Assembly: GCA_004560375.1 (NCBI GenBank)
Contig: SFVC01000006.1
Location: 1 to 64,000 of the forward strand
Length of the DNA stretch: 64,000 bases
Direction of reading: 5' to 3'
Origin: a bacterium
GTDB taxonomy: Bacteria; Bacillota; Clostridia; Oscillospirales; Oscillospiraceae
Positions 1-7,453 of the stretch are shown one piece after another; within the stretch, counting starts at the first letter, position 1; each line of letters begins with the position of its first letter. The notes beneath the pieces are model-generated. The model ran no database searches, was not told where the DNA came from, and saw only the letters and a program-made list of their open reading frames with translations. The translations under genes and the position numbers were made by a program.

Positions 1-2
1 CG

Positions 3-740
3 GTGCAAAAGGACTACATAGAGAATTTAGTCATTGAGGAATGCCGAAAGCAGCTTACCCCGGCGAATATTGATAAAATCGCCCGTGAAGTTGTGGCCTT
101 ATGTGAGCGGGAAAAAGATACCTCCGCCCTGAAGCGCATTGAAAAGCTCATACGGGAGAATGAGCGCAAGCAGCGGAATTTAATGAACGCCGTTTCTGAA
201 TGTGAAATTGAAAGCGTGAGGAAGTCTCTGTATGAGGAAATTTCCCGCATTTCCGCAGAACATGACGCGCTGAAAAGCGAATACGCCATAGAGAAGGCCG
301 GCACAGTGTCTTTAACCATTACAGAGGTGAAGTTCTTCCTCTCTCAGCTCCGCAAGGGCAACGCAGACGATATAAGCTATCGCAAAACGTTAATCAATGT
401 GTTCGTCAATGCGATTTACCTGTATGATGACAGGCTGGTGATCTTCTTTAACTCCGGGGACAAGCCCGTTACTGTGGATGATGAATTACTCAGTCAGACA
501 GAGGATGGGGACGGGTTTGTTTTTGGGGATGGTTGCTCCACCAGCTCAGAAATTCCCGCCACCGTTCCGTTTCCGGCTTCGCCGAAAACTGCACTCTGGC
601 GGGAATTTCTTCGCTTCCACCCGCGACCCGCTGCGTTGGGCTCGCGGGTGGGGCCGCCCTGCGGGCGGCTGTCCACCGTTCCGTTTCCGGCTTCGCCGAA
701 AACTGCACTCTGGCGGGATTTTTTTCGCTTCCACCCGTGA
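3..740 (+). CDS. large serine recombinase, C-terminal part (cut by window edge)
   Basis: Only the last ~245 codons are present; the frame is open to the left edge, so the resolvase catalytic domain lies outside. Residues ~40-95 are a charged, helical, coiled-coil-like stretch (KRIEKLIRENERK). They are followed by the tail typical of clostridial large serine recombinases (LINVFVNAIYLYDD, then NSGDKPV). This family integrates and excises conjugative or mobilisable elements and usually sits at one element end, which suggests an element left of the window. Base composition is clearly AT-richer than the flanking proBA genes. The last ~60 codons read through a 114-bp tandem repeat (VPFPASPKTALWR occurs twice), so the present stop may not be the ancestral one. 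Confidence 0.8.
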   Translation: MQKDYIENLVIEECRKQLTPANIDKIAREVVALCEREKDTSALKRIEKLIRENERKQRNLMNAVSECEIESVRKSLYEEISRISAEHDALKSEYAIEKAGTVSLTITEVKFFLSQLRKGNADDISYRKTLINVFVNAIYLYDDRLVIFFNSGDKPVTVDDELLSQTEDGDGFVFGDGCSTSSEIPATVPFPASPKTALWREFLRFHPRPAALGSRVGPPCGRLSTVPFPASPKTALWRDFFRFHP

Positions 741-785
741 CCCGCTGCGCTGGGCTCGCGGGTGGAGCCGCCTTGCGGGCGGCTG
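560..785. repeat. two tandem copies of a ~114-bp GC-rich unit
   Basis: Units begin at 560 and 674 and are nearly identical, with a handful of substitutions. Both contain CACCGTTCCGTTTCCGGC and end in GCGGGCGGCTG. The first copy and part of the second are read by the recombinase frame; the stop at 738-740 lies in copy two. This may be an element-end duplication or a genome-specific intergenic repeat. Confidence 0.85.
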
Positions 786-789
786 AGTT

Positions 790-811
790 CCGGGCTGCGC
801 CCGGATTTTTT
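790..811 (+). terminator. intrinsic terminator after recombinase
   Basis: Hairpin CCGGGC-tgc-GCCCGG followed by ATTTTTT. It separates the recombinase/repeat region from proB. Confidence 0.75.
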
Positions 812-862
812 GATCAGCCGTGAATCGTTGGACGCCGGGGGCTTCCCTTTTCCCCGCCCCTG

Positions 863-871
863 TGCTATAAT
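863..871 (+). promoter_or_regulatory. extended -10 promoter of proBA
   Basis: TGC followed directly by TATAAT (866-871), about 37 bases before proB. The -35 region (TTCCCT at 843) is poor, which suits an extended -10 promoter. Confidence 0.6.
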
Positions 872-907
872 AAATTCTCACTTTCGTAGGATAGCGAGGG
901 AAAGCAA

Positions 908-1696
908 ATGAGGATTGTGGTGAAGATCGGCACCTCCACCCTGGCCCACGCCGCCGGGCGGCTGAACATTCGCCGGGTGGAGGGGCTGGTGAAGGTGCTG
1001 TCCGATCTGAAGAATCAGGGAGAGCAGCTCATTCTGGTGTCCTCCGGGGCCATCGGCATGGGGGTGGGCAAGCTCAACCTCCCCGGCCGTCCGGCGGATA
1101 TGCCCACCAAGCAGGCCGCCGCCGCGGTGGGCCAGTGCGAACTGATGTATACCTACGACAAGCTGTTCGGCGAGTACAACCACACCGTGGCCCAGCTGCT
1201 GCTCACCGGGGAGGACGTGCGCTTCCCCCACCGGCGGCAGAACTTTGTCAACGCCATGGAGCGCCTGCTGGAGCTGGGCGTGCTGCCCGTCGTCAACGAG
1301 AACGACGCGGTGGCCACCGACGAGGTGGGGGAGGCCACCACCATCGGGGAGAACGACACCCTGGCCGCCATTGTGGCGGAGTGCGTGGGGGCGGATCTGC
1401 TGGTGCTGCTCAGCGACATCGACGGGCTGTATACCGCCGACCCCCACCGCAGCGCGGACGCCGCCCTCATCCCCGAGGTGGGGGAGATCACGGCGGAACT
1501 GCGGGCGCTGGCGGGGGATCCCGGCTCCGCCCTGGGCACCGGGGGGATGGCCACCAAGCTGAAGGCGGCGGACATCGCCATGGCCTGCGGCTGCGACATG
1601 GTGATCGCCAACGGCCAGCGTCCGGAGCTGCTGTACGACATCGCGGCGGGACTGCCCGTGGGCACCCGCTTTCTTGGAAGGAGGAAGGGCGCATGA
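908..1696 (+). CDS. proB: glutamate 5-kinase
   Basis: Phosphorylates L-glutamate to gamma-glutamyl phosphate, the first step of proline synthesis (cytoplasm). The 262 residues form one amino-acid kinase domain: MRIVVKIGTSTL at the N terminus, LVSSGAIGMG at ~44-53, the conserved NENDAVA near 138, and the late GTGGMATKLKAA loop near 211-222. It is about 100 residues shorter than the E. coli enzyme because the C-terminal PUA domain is absent, a known variant. The ATG has a GAGGGA site 8 bases upstream. The stop overlaps the proA start (ATGA), so the two are translationally coupled. Confidence 0.95.
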   Translation: MRIVVKIGTSTLAHAAGRLNIRRVEGLVKVLSDLKNQGEQLILVSSGAIGMGVGKLNLPGRPADMPTKQAAAAVGQCELMYTYDKLFGEYNHTVAQLLLTGEDVRFPHRRQNFVNAMERLLELGVLPVVNENDAVATDEVGEATTIGENDTLAAIVAECVGADLLVLLSDIDGLYTADPHRSADAALIPEVGEITAELRALAGDPGSALGTGGMATKLKAADIAMACGCDMVIANGQRPELLYDIAAGLPVGTRFLGRRKGA

Positions 1697-2949
1697 CCAC
1701 CCGGGAGCTGCTGGAGCGGGCCAAGGGGGCCAAGCCCGCCCTGGCCCTGGCGGATACCGAGACGAAAAACCGGGCGCTGTTGGCCATGGCGGACGCGCTG
1801 GTGGACAGCACCCAGGCCCTCCTCACCGCCAACGGTTTGGATCTCATCGAGGCCAAGGGTACGGTGTCCACCGTGATGCTGGATCGCCTTGCCCTCAGCG
1901 AAGAGCGGATCCTCAGCATGGCCCAGGGGATGCGGGAGGTGGCCGCCCTCCCCGACCCGGTGGGGGCGGTGCTGCGCCGGGAGGAACGCCCCAACGGCCT
2001 GGTGATTGAAAAAACCGCCGTCCCCATGGGGGTCATCGCCATCATCTACGAGAGCCGCCCCAACGTCACGTCGGACGCGGCGGCGCTGGCGCTGAAGGCG
2101 GGCTCCGCCTGCGTGCTGCGCTGCGGCAAGGAGGCCCACCGCTCCGCCGCCGCCATCGTGTCCGCCCTGCGGGAGGGCTTGTCCGCCGCCGGGCTGCCCA
2201 AGGACGCCCTGGGGCTGGTGGACGACGTCTCCCGCCGGTCCGCCGTGGAGCTGATGCAGGCGTCCGGGCTGGTGGATCTGCTCATCCCCCGGGGGGGCGC
2301 GGGGCTCATCCGGGCCTGCGTGGAGCAGGCCACCGTTCCCGTCATCGAGACGGGCACCGGCATCTGCCACATCTATGTGGACAAAGACGCGGATCTGGAC
2401 ATGGCGCTGTCCATCGTGGAGAACGCCAAGTGCTCCCGGCCCAGCGTGTGCAACGCCGCCGAGGTGTGCCTGGTGCACCGGGACGCGGCCGCCGTCTTCC
2501 TGCCCCGGCTGCGGGAACGGCTGGTGGAGGGCCGGAGGGGGAAGGGCCTGCCCCCGGTGGAACTGCGGCTGGACGAACAGGCCGCGGCCCTCATCCCCGG
2601 CAAACCCACCGGGGCGGACGACTTCGACACGGAGTTTCTGGACTACATCCTGTCAGTGAAGGTGGTGGACGGCGTGGACGGGGCCTGCGCCCACATCGCC
2701 GCCCACTCCACCGGCCACTCGGAGGCCATCGTCACGGAAAACGCCGACACGGCTAAGCGGTTCACCGCCCTGGTGGACTCGGCGGCGGTGTACTGGAACG
2801 CCTCCACCCGGTTTACCGACGGGGGGGAGTTCGGCCTGGGCTGCGAGATGGGCATTTCCACCCAGCGGCTCCACGCCCGGGGCCCCATGGGGCTGGCGGA
2901 GCTGTGCAGCTACAAATATATTATCCAAGGGAACGGGCAAATCCGGTAA
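1693..2949 (+). CDS. proA: glutamate-5-semialdehyde dehydrogenase (gamma-glutamyl phosphate reductase)
   Basis: NADPH-dependent reduction of gamma-glutamyl phosphate to glutamate semialdehyde, second step of proline synthesis. The 418 residues show ALDH-superfamily features of ProA: GVIAIIYESRPNVTSDAAAL near 116-135, IPRGGAGLI near 197, IETGTGICHIYVD near 217, and the catalytic Cys253 in SRPSVCNAAE. The C terminus carries the expected FTDGGEFGLGCEMGIS. The ATG overlaps the proB stop by four bases, giving the classic proBA operon. A strong terminator follows at once, so proBA is probably a two-gene transcript. Confidence 0.96.
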   Translation: MTTRELLERAKGAKPALALADTETKNRALLAMADALVDSTQALLTANGLDLIEAKGTVSTVMLDRLALSEERILSMAQGMREVAALPDPVGAVLRREERPNGLVIEKTAVPMGVIAIIYESRPNVTSDAAALALKAGSACVLRCGKEAHRSAAAIVSALREGLSAAGLPKDALGLVDDVSRRSAVELMQASGLVDLLIPRGGAGLIRACVEQATVPVIETGTGICHIYVDKDADLDMALSIVENAKCSRPSVCNAAEVCLVHRDAAAVFLPRLRERLVEGRRGKGLPPVELRLDEQAAALIPGKPTGADDFDTEFLDYILSVKVVDGVDGACAHIAAHSTGHSEAIVTENADTAKRFTALVDSAAVYWNASTRFTDGGEFGLGCEMGISTQRLHARGPMGLAELCSYKYIIQGNGQIR

Positions 2950-2950
2950 C

Positions 2951-2994
2951 AAAAAACGCAGACCCGCGGCAGTTTTGCAGGTCTGCGTTTTTTT
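2951..2994 (+). terminator. terminator of proBA
   Basis: A-run, CGCAGACC stem paired with GGTCTGCG, then a run of seven T. The A-rich left flank means it can also act for the convergent gene at 3033-3560. Confidence 0.85.
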
Positions 2995-2999
2995 GCACT

Positions 3000-3027
3000 G
3001 TAGGGGAGGGGCTTGCCCCTCCCCTAC
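3000..3027. repeat. 28-bp palindromic dispersed repeat, copy 1
   Basis: GTAGGGGAGGGG-CTTG-CCCCTCCCCTAC, a perfect palindrome between the convergent proA and DUF6512 genes. An identical copy lies at 20244-20271, and a related palindrome (GGGCGGGCATTGCCCGCCC type) at ~3691-3714. It is too long and exact to be chance; a REP-like dispersed element. Confidence 0.8.
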
Positions 3028-3032
3028 ATTTC

Positions 3033-3560
3033 TTATACGGGAATGGTCAAAAACGTCCGCAGCCCCTGGCTGAGATCGGCGAACAGCGCCGCGTCCGGCG
3101 GGAAGAAGGTGAACCACACGATGAGCGCCCCCAGCAGGCCCGTCAGGATCCACGCCGCTGTGGACGTACCCGGCCACTCGCACAGCAGCCACAGCGTCCG
3201 GGGCAGCAGGAAGCCCAGGGCCAGGGGCAGGAAAAACAGGATCAGATCCACGATCATGGACTCCCCCCGGAACACCACGTGGTACAGATAGCCCGCCCCC
3301 AGCATCACCGCGCAGGCCACCACCGTGGACAACAGCCAGGCGGGCAGCCCCAGCCCCTTGCCCCGCCCCAGGATCAGGGAGACGGCCAGCAGGGGGAAAT
3401 AGATCAGCTTCACGTGCTCCCACACGCTCTCCCGCACCGGGGAGATGAGGGCGAACACCGGGTTGGGCAGCCACTGGTACAGGAAGTGGAGCAGCACCCC
3501 GGCCGCGGCGGCCAGGGCGTAGGCCAGCAGCAGTTTTTTAGTTGTTTTTTCCATACGCAC
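3033..3560 (-). CDS. DUF6512-like integral membrane protein
   Basis: 175 residues with about five or six hydrophobic segments (residues ~9-25, 50-65, 75-95, 105-125, 135-155). The motif FSLISPVRESVWEHVK type (here ISPVRESVWEHVKLIYFP, ~39-56) resembles the DUF6512 family as I know it; function is unknown. A monocistronic gene convergent with proA. The ATG at 3560 has GAGGTG six bases upstream; a second in-frame ATG lies two codons on. Confidence 0.65.
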   Translation of the reverse strand: MRMEKTTKKLLLAYALAAAAGVLLHFLYQWLPNPVFALISPVRESVWEHVKLIYFPLLAVSLILGRGKGLGLPAWLLSTVVACAVMLGAGYLYHVVFRGESMIVDLILFFLPLALGFLLPRTLWLLCEWPGTSTAAWILTGLLGALIVWFTFFPPDAALFADLSQGLRTFLTIPV

Positions 3561-3957
3561 ACCTCACTTTGGTATTAAGGATATGCCCAGGATGGGGCAA
3601 ACTATGTTTGTCCAACTTAAAAAATGCGGGAAATCCCGTTTATGCAAAAGGGGAACGGCGCGCCCCGCAAACGCGCAAGGAATCCGCCCGGCGGGCGGGC
3701 AATGCCCGCCCCTACACAACCGAACGCCTGTGAAGATCATGTATTTCAAATTTGGAACGAACAGGCGTCCTGTCCAAATCCGGGGCAAATTCCCATCTTC
3801 CCCCAACGCGGGCCCCGAAAATCCGCCCGGGCGCGGCACTGGTTCCGCCGCCCTTGTCAAACCCGCCTGACTTTCCCACGGTGAAACGCCGCCTCCGCCG
3901 CCATATTAAAAGGGCGGGCGCTGAGACGGCGTCTGTCAGTTTGAAATAAGGCGGTGA
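3561..3957. other. 397-bp intergenic region between divergent genes
   Basis: No convincing gene. It holds a GC-rich inverted repeat at ~3691-3714 (GCGGGCGGGC-AAT-GCCCGCCCC) related to the 28-bp palindrome at 3000, and a CATATTA at 3902 that could be the -10 of a forespore (sigma-G/F-type) promoter for spoIVB. The upstream TGAAAC is badly spaced, so that promoter is only a suggestion. Confidence 0.5.
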
Positions 3958-5010
3958 ATGGATTTGAATGAAGAAGCAAGACCATTTGTGGGGGCGGCGG
4001 CGCTGCGGGGCGCGGCGCTGCTGCTGGCGGCGGTGCTGACCCTGTGGCCCACCGTGGCCACGGCCTGGGCCAGCCCAGCTATTGTGGTGCCCGTGGGCCG
4101 GGCGGTGGGCATCAAGCTCTTTTCCGACGGCGTGGTGGTGGTGGGCACCTCCGAGGTGGCCGCCGAGAACGGCAAGGTCAACCCGGCCAAGGACTGCGGC
4201 CTGCGGGAGGGGGACATCATCACCCACATCAACTCCACCGAGGTGGACACCATCGAGGAGGTGTCCGCCCTCCTCCAGGAGCTGGAGGGCCAGACCATGA
4301 GCATCCGGGCCATCCGGGACGAGAAGCAGGTGCAGCTCACCGCCACGCCGGTGCTGTGCCCCGCGGACGGGGCCTATAAGCTGGGCGCCTGGATCCGGGA
4401 CTCCATGGCGGGCATCGGCACGGTGACCTTCTACGACCCGGCCACCGGCGCCTTCGGCGCCCTGGGCCACGGCATCAACGACACGGACACCGCCCTGCTC
4501 ATGCCCCTGGAGAGCGGCTCCATCCTGCCGGCCACCGTGGCCGGGGTGGAGAAGGGCAGAAGCGGCGCCCCGGGGCAGCTCAAGGGCGTGTTTGACACCG
4601 CGTCCACCCTGGGCCTGCTCCGGGCCAATACCGCCGGCGGCGTGTTCGGCACCCTCACCGACGGCCATTGGGTAGACGGCGCGGCCGTGGAGGTGGCGGC
4701 CCGGGACGAGGTTTCCCCCGGCCCCGCCCAGATCCTCTGCAACATCTCCGGCGACCGGGTGGACAGGTTTGAGGTGGAGATCGCCAAGGTGTTCGCTGAG
4801 CGGGAGGACGACTGCCGGGACTACCTGATCAAGGTGACCGACCAGCGGCTGCTGGACGCCACTGGCGGCATCGTCCAGGGCATGAGCGGCAGCCCCATCC
4901 TGCAAAACGGGAAAATTGTGGGGGCGGTGACCCACGTGATGGTGGACGACCCCACCAGCGGCTACGGCATCTACGTGGGCCGTATGCTCCGACTGGACGG
5001 GGCGGCGTAA
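3958..5010 (+). CDS. spoIVB: SpoIVB-like sporulation serine protease (S55) with PDZ domain
   Basis: In Bacillus SpoIVB is made in the forespore, crosses into the intermembrane space and triggers sigma-K activation. Here: an N-terminal transmembrane/signal segment (residues ~17-38), a PDZ domain (~60-130, with GLREGDIITHINSTEV), then the S55 peptidase domain. GHG at 170-172 gives the catalytic His, GMSGSP at 308-313 the catalytic Ser. At 350 residues it is shorter than Bacillus SpoIVB (~425), mainly N-terminally. An AAGGCGG site precedes the ATG. spo0A, its usual neighbour, is not next to it; an HD-domain gene follows from its own promoter. It indicates a spore-forming lineage. Confidence 0.9.
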   Translation: MDLNEEARPFVGAAALRGAALLLAAVLTLWPTVATAWASPAIVVPVGRAVGIKLFSDGVVVVGTSEVAAENGKVNPAKDCGLREGDIITHINSTEVDTIEEVSALLQELEGQTMSIRAIRDEKQVQLTATPVLCPADGAYKLGAWIRDSMAGIGTVTFYDPATGAFGALGHGINDTDTALLMPLESGSILPATVAGVEKGRSGAPGQLKGVFDTASTLGLLRANTAGGVFGTLTDGHWVDGAAVEVAARDEVSPGPAQILCNISGDRVDRFEVEIAKVFAEREDDCRDYLIKVTDQRLLDATGGIVQGMSGSPILQNGKIVGAVTHVMVDDPTSGYGIYVGRMLRLDGAA

Positions 5011-5013
5011 GCC

Positions 5014-5042
5014 TTGACAAGGGCCGGGGCGGGTAGTATGAT
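5014..5042 (+). promoter_or_regulatory. sigma-A promoter for the HD-domain gene
   Basis: TTGACA (5014-5019), 17-bp spacer, TATGAT (5037-5042), immediately after the spoIVB stop. Confidence 0.8.
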
Positions 5043-5074
5043 CCTTCTATCATCATAAAAAGGAGAGATCCGCC

Positions 5075-5632
5075 ATGATACCCACTCCGGAACAGGCCTG
5101 GGAGCTTTTGTGCGACTACAACGAGGGGGACTTTCACCGGAAGCACGCCCGCACGGTGGGGGACGTGCTGCGCTGGTACGCCGTGGAGCTGGGCCACGGG
5201 GACGAGGCCGACTACTGGGAGGCCGTGGGCATTCTCCACGACCTGGATTTTGAACAGTGGCCTGACGAACACTGCGTCAAGTGCCAGGAGCTCATGCGGG
5301 AGAAGGGCATCGACGAGTCCCTGATCCGGGCGGTGGCCTGCCACGGCTGGCCCGACTGCGTGGACATTGAGCCCCAGCTGGAGATGGAAAAGGTGCTCTT
5401 TGCCGTGGACGAGCTGACGGGCCTCATCGGGGCGGCGGCCATGATGCGCCCCTCCAAGAGCGTGGACGACATGGAGCTCAAGTCGCTGAAGAAGAAGTTC
5501 AAGGACAAAAAATTCGCGGCGGGCTGCTCCCGGGACGTGATCCAGAAGGGCGCGGAGCTGCTGGGCTGGGAGCTGGACGACCTGATGGATCGCACCCTCC
5601 AGGCCATGCGGGCCAGCCCCAACGTGGACTGA
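5075..5632 (+). CDS. HD-domain (HDIG-like) hydrolase family protein
   Basis: 185 residues. A metal-binding HD pattern is visible: H near 21-24 (FHRKHARTV), ILHDLDFE at ~54-61 (the HD pair), a second His in AVACHGWPD near 92, and a downstream Asp in AVDELTG near 112. Such small HD proteins are predicted metal-dependent phosphohydrolases; the substrate cannot be read from sequence. The ATG is preceded by AAGGAGAG. One base separates its stop from the first ATG of trmO, so the two share a transcript. Confidence 0.8.
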   Translation: MIPTPEQAWELLCDYNEGDFHRKHARTVGDVLRWYAVELGHGDEADYWEAVGILHDLDFEQWPDEHCVKCQELMREKGIDESLIRAVACHGWPDCVDIEPQLEMEKVLFAVDELTGLIGAAAMMRPSKSVDDMELKSLKKKFKDKKFAAGCSRDVIQKGAELLGWELDDLMDRTLQAMRASPNVD

Positions 5633-5633
5633 G

Positions 5634-6323
5634 ATGGAGCCATCCGCGATGGAACCCATCGCCCACATCCGGACGGAGTTTCCCGGGAAATTCGGCGTGC
5701 CCCGGCAGGCGGGGCTGGTGCCGGAACTGCGGGGGAGGGTGGTGTTTACGCCCCCCTTCCGCCGGCCGGAGGCCCTGCGGGGCATGGAGGGCTTCTCCCA
5801 CCTGTGGCTGATCTGGGAGTTTTCCGAAAACAAGGAGGCGGGCTGGTCGCCCACGGTGCGGCCGCCCCGGCTGGGAGGGAACCAGCGGGTGGGGGTGTTC
5901 GCCACCCGCTCCCCCTTCCGGCCCAACCCCATCGGCCTGTCCTGCGTAAAGCTGGAACAGGTGGAGCTGTCCACCCCGGACGGCCCGGTGCTCTTTGTCT
6001 CCGGGGCGGATCTGGTGGACGGCACCCCCATCCTGGACATCAAGCCCTACCTGCCCTACGCCGACTGCCGCCCGGAGGCGGTGGGCGGCTTCGCCGGTCA
6101 GGCCCCGGAGCCCCTGCGGGTGGACTTCCCGCCCGCCCTGCTGGAGCGGGTGCCCCAGGGGGAGCGGGAGGCGCTGCTGGCCGTGCTGGCCCAGGATCCC
6201 CGGCCGCCCTATCAGCGGGATCCGCAGCGTGTGTACGGCTTCGGCTTCGCCGGGCTGGAGGTGCGTTTCACATACGGGGACGGGGTGCTGACGGTGGTGG
6301 AGGTTGGGCCCGCCGCTCGGTGA
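5634..6323 (+). CDS. trmO: tRNA (N6-threonylcarbamoyladenosine(37)-N6)-methyltransferase TrmO
   Basis: SAM-dependent methylation of t6A37 in tRNA. Family marks: IAHIRTEFPGKFGVPRQ at the start, GFSHLWLIWEF (~52-62), the signature GVFATRSPFRPNPIGLS (~87-103), LDIKPYLPYADC, and the C-terminal DPRPPYQRDPQRVYGF. Length of 229 residues is normal. Two starts are possible: ATG at 5634, one base after the preceding stop, or ATG at 5649 (MEPIAHI), which has a GGAG ten bases upstream and matches the usual family start better. Ends at a strong terminator. Confidence 0.92.
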   Translation: MEPSAMEPIAHIRTEFPGKFGVPRQAGLVPELRGRVVFTPPFRRPEALRGMEGFSHLWLIWEFSENKEAGWSPTVRPPRLGGNQRVGVFATRSPFRPNPIGLSCVKLEQVELSTPDGPVLFVSGADLVDGTPILDIKPYLPYADCRPEAVGGFAGQAPEPLRVDFPPALLERVPQGEREALLAVLAQDPRPPYQRDPQRVYGFGFAGLEVRFTYGDGVLTVVEVGPAAR

Positions 6324-6381
6324 GCGGGGGTTCCTGCCCCTATCTGCTTCCACGGAAAAACGAGCTTTGGACGATTTCGCT

Positions 6382-6411
6382 GCCCCCGGCGGAGGCCGGG
6401 GGCGGTTTTTT
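6382..6411 (+). terminator. terminator after trmO
   Basis: GCCCCCGGC-ggag-GCCGGGGGC stem followed by a G-G-T6 tract. Confidence 0.85.
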
Positions 6412-6445
6412 CTCCAAAAAAAGCAGTTTGGCTGGAAATCTGCCC

Positions 6446-6474
6446 TTGACGGCCCGATTTTGCTATGGTATAAT
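6446..6474 (+). promoter_or_regulatory. strong promoter of the str-type ribosomal operon
   Basis: TTGACG, 17 bp, TATAAT with an extended TGG immediately before the -10. Near-consensus, as expected for ribosomal genes. Confidence 0.88.
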
Positions 6475-6511
6475 TCAACATTGCGTTGGTATGCGAAAGG
6501 GGGCCGTTTTG

Positions 6512-6751
6512 ATGCGGAACGATTTGGAGCATCCGTCCAAGGTCGTGGGCGTCAAGCAGGTTCGCCGCGCCCTGGCCAACGGCACAGCCCGGCGGCTGTA
6601 CCTGGCCCGGGACGCCGACCCCCACCTCACCCGGGCCCTGGAGGAACAGGCCGGCCGCCAGGGCGTGGAGACGGTCTGGCTCGACTCCATGCGGGAGCTG
6701 GGCCGGGACTGCGGCATCGCCGTGGGCGCGGCGGCTGCGGCTGAACTTTGA
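6512..6751 (+). CDS. rplGB: L7Ae-like ribosome-associated protein (YbxF/RplGB family)
   Basis: 79 residues resembling the small L7Ae/L30e-fold K-turn-binding proteins that Bacillus encodes just upstream of rpsL (ybxF). Visible: VVGVKQVRRALANGTARRLYLARDADPHL, the RNA-binding GxKxxxxAL region of the fold. The position directly before rpsL supports the call. ATG at 6512 is chosen because GAAAGGGGG lies 8-16 bases upstream; an in-frame ATG at 6491 lacks a site. The C-terminal tail is alanine-rich. Confidence 0.85.
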   Translation: MRNDLEHPSKVVGVKQVRRALANGTARRLYLARDADPHLTRALEEQAGRQGVETVWLDSMRELGRDCGIAVGAAAAAEL

Positions 6752-6777
6752 AGCGTGCCAACTTTTTCCGATTTTAG

Positions 6778-6799
6778 CGAATAATCCCCGGATCATTCG
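6778..6799. promoter_or_regulatory. inverted repeat in the rpsL leader
   Basis: CGAATAATCC-cc-GGATCATTCG, arms matching 9 of 10, between the L7Ae-like gene and rpsL. It could fold in the mRNA; there is no T-run, so it is not a typical terminator. Confidence 0.45.
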
Positions 6800-6832
6800 T
6801 TAAAATATATATCTATTGAAAGGAGGAACATC

Positions 6833-7258
6833 ATGCCTACTTTTAACCAGCTGGTTCGCAAGGGCCGGGAGAAGGCCACCTACAAGTCCAACTCCCCCGC
6901 CATGCAGCACGGTCTGAACACCCTGAAGAACAAGGAGACCGATCTGCCCTCTCCCCAGAAGCGGGGCGTGTGCACCGCCGTTCGTACTTCCACCCCGAAG
7001 AAGCCGAACTCCGCGCTGCGTAAGATCGCCCGTGTGCGCCTGACCAACGGCTACGAGGTCACCGCCTATATCCCCGGCGTGGGCCACAACCTGCAGGAGC
7101 ACTCCGTGGTGATGATCCGCGGCGGCCGTGTGAAGGATCTGCCCGGCGTGCGTTACCACATCATCCGCGGCACTCTGGACACCCAGGGCGTCAACGGCCG
7201 GATGCAGGCCCGCTCCAAGTACGGCGCCAAGCGGCCCAAGGCGGCCAAGAAGAAGTAA
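6833..7258 (+). CDS. rpsL: 30S ribosomal protein S12
   Basis: Decoding-centre protein of the 30S subunit. 141 residues starting MPTFNQLVRKG with the invariant TPKKPNSALRK loop and GHNLQEHSVVMIRGGRVKDLPGVRYH. The lysines where streptomycin-resistance changes usually arise are the wild-type residues. AAAGGAGG lies 7 bases before the ATG. First large gene of the rpsL-rpsG-fusA-tuf order. Confidence 0.98.
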   Translation: MPTFNQLVRKGREKATYKSNSPAMQHGLNTLKNKETDLPSPQKRGVCTAVRTSTPKKPNSALRKIARVRLTNGYEVTAYIPGVGHNLQEHSVVMIRGGRVKDLPGVRYHIIRGTLDTQGVNGRMQARSKYGAKRPKAAKKK

Positions 7259-7350
7259 TCCGCTTCTTCACCCACTACGAGTTTTGCGCACACGCGCAAG
7301 GCCGAAAGCCTTGCCGGGCGTTTATTCCATATAATATGGGTAGACCTCGG

Positions 7351-7419
7351 ACAGGCATTGTACGGAGATGTTTTTGAGCCCGCGCTTTGCGCGCCGCTTG
7401 AAAAACTTCGAGTACCTGT
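7351..7419 (+). promoter_or_regulatory. structured rpsL-rpsG intercistronic region
   Basis: The 195-base gap contains a nested hairpin: outer ACAGG (7351) with CCTGT (7415), inner TTTTTGAGC (7371) with GCTTGAAAAA (7396), and apical GCGC pairs. In E. coli S7 binds the S12-S7 spacer to repress translation; a similar role here is inference. Confidence 0.4.
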
Positions 7420-7453
7420 GAATTCTAATTCTATATAGAAGGAGGGAAGCGAA

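Noticed and set aside
1135..1692. Long upstream extension of the proA frame
   Set aside because: It overlaps proB completely and translates to Arg/Gly/His-rich low-complexity sequence typical of a GC-rich shadow frame; proA starts at 1693.
3561..3957. Small proline/arginine-rich ORFs in the spoIVB upstream gap
   Set aside because: No RBS, codon composition of random GC-rich DNA, and overlapping palindromic repeats.
7259..7453. Hidden gene in the rpsL-rpsG gap
   Set aside because: No open frame with an RBS; the region is better explained as mRNA structure.
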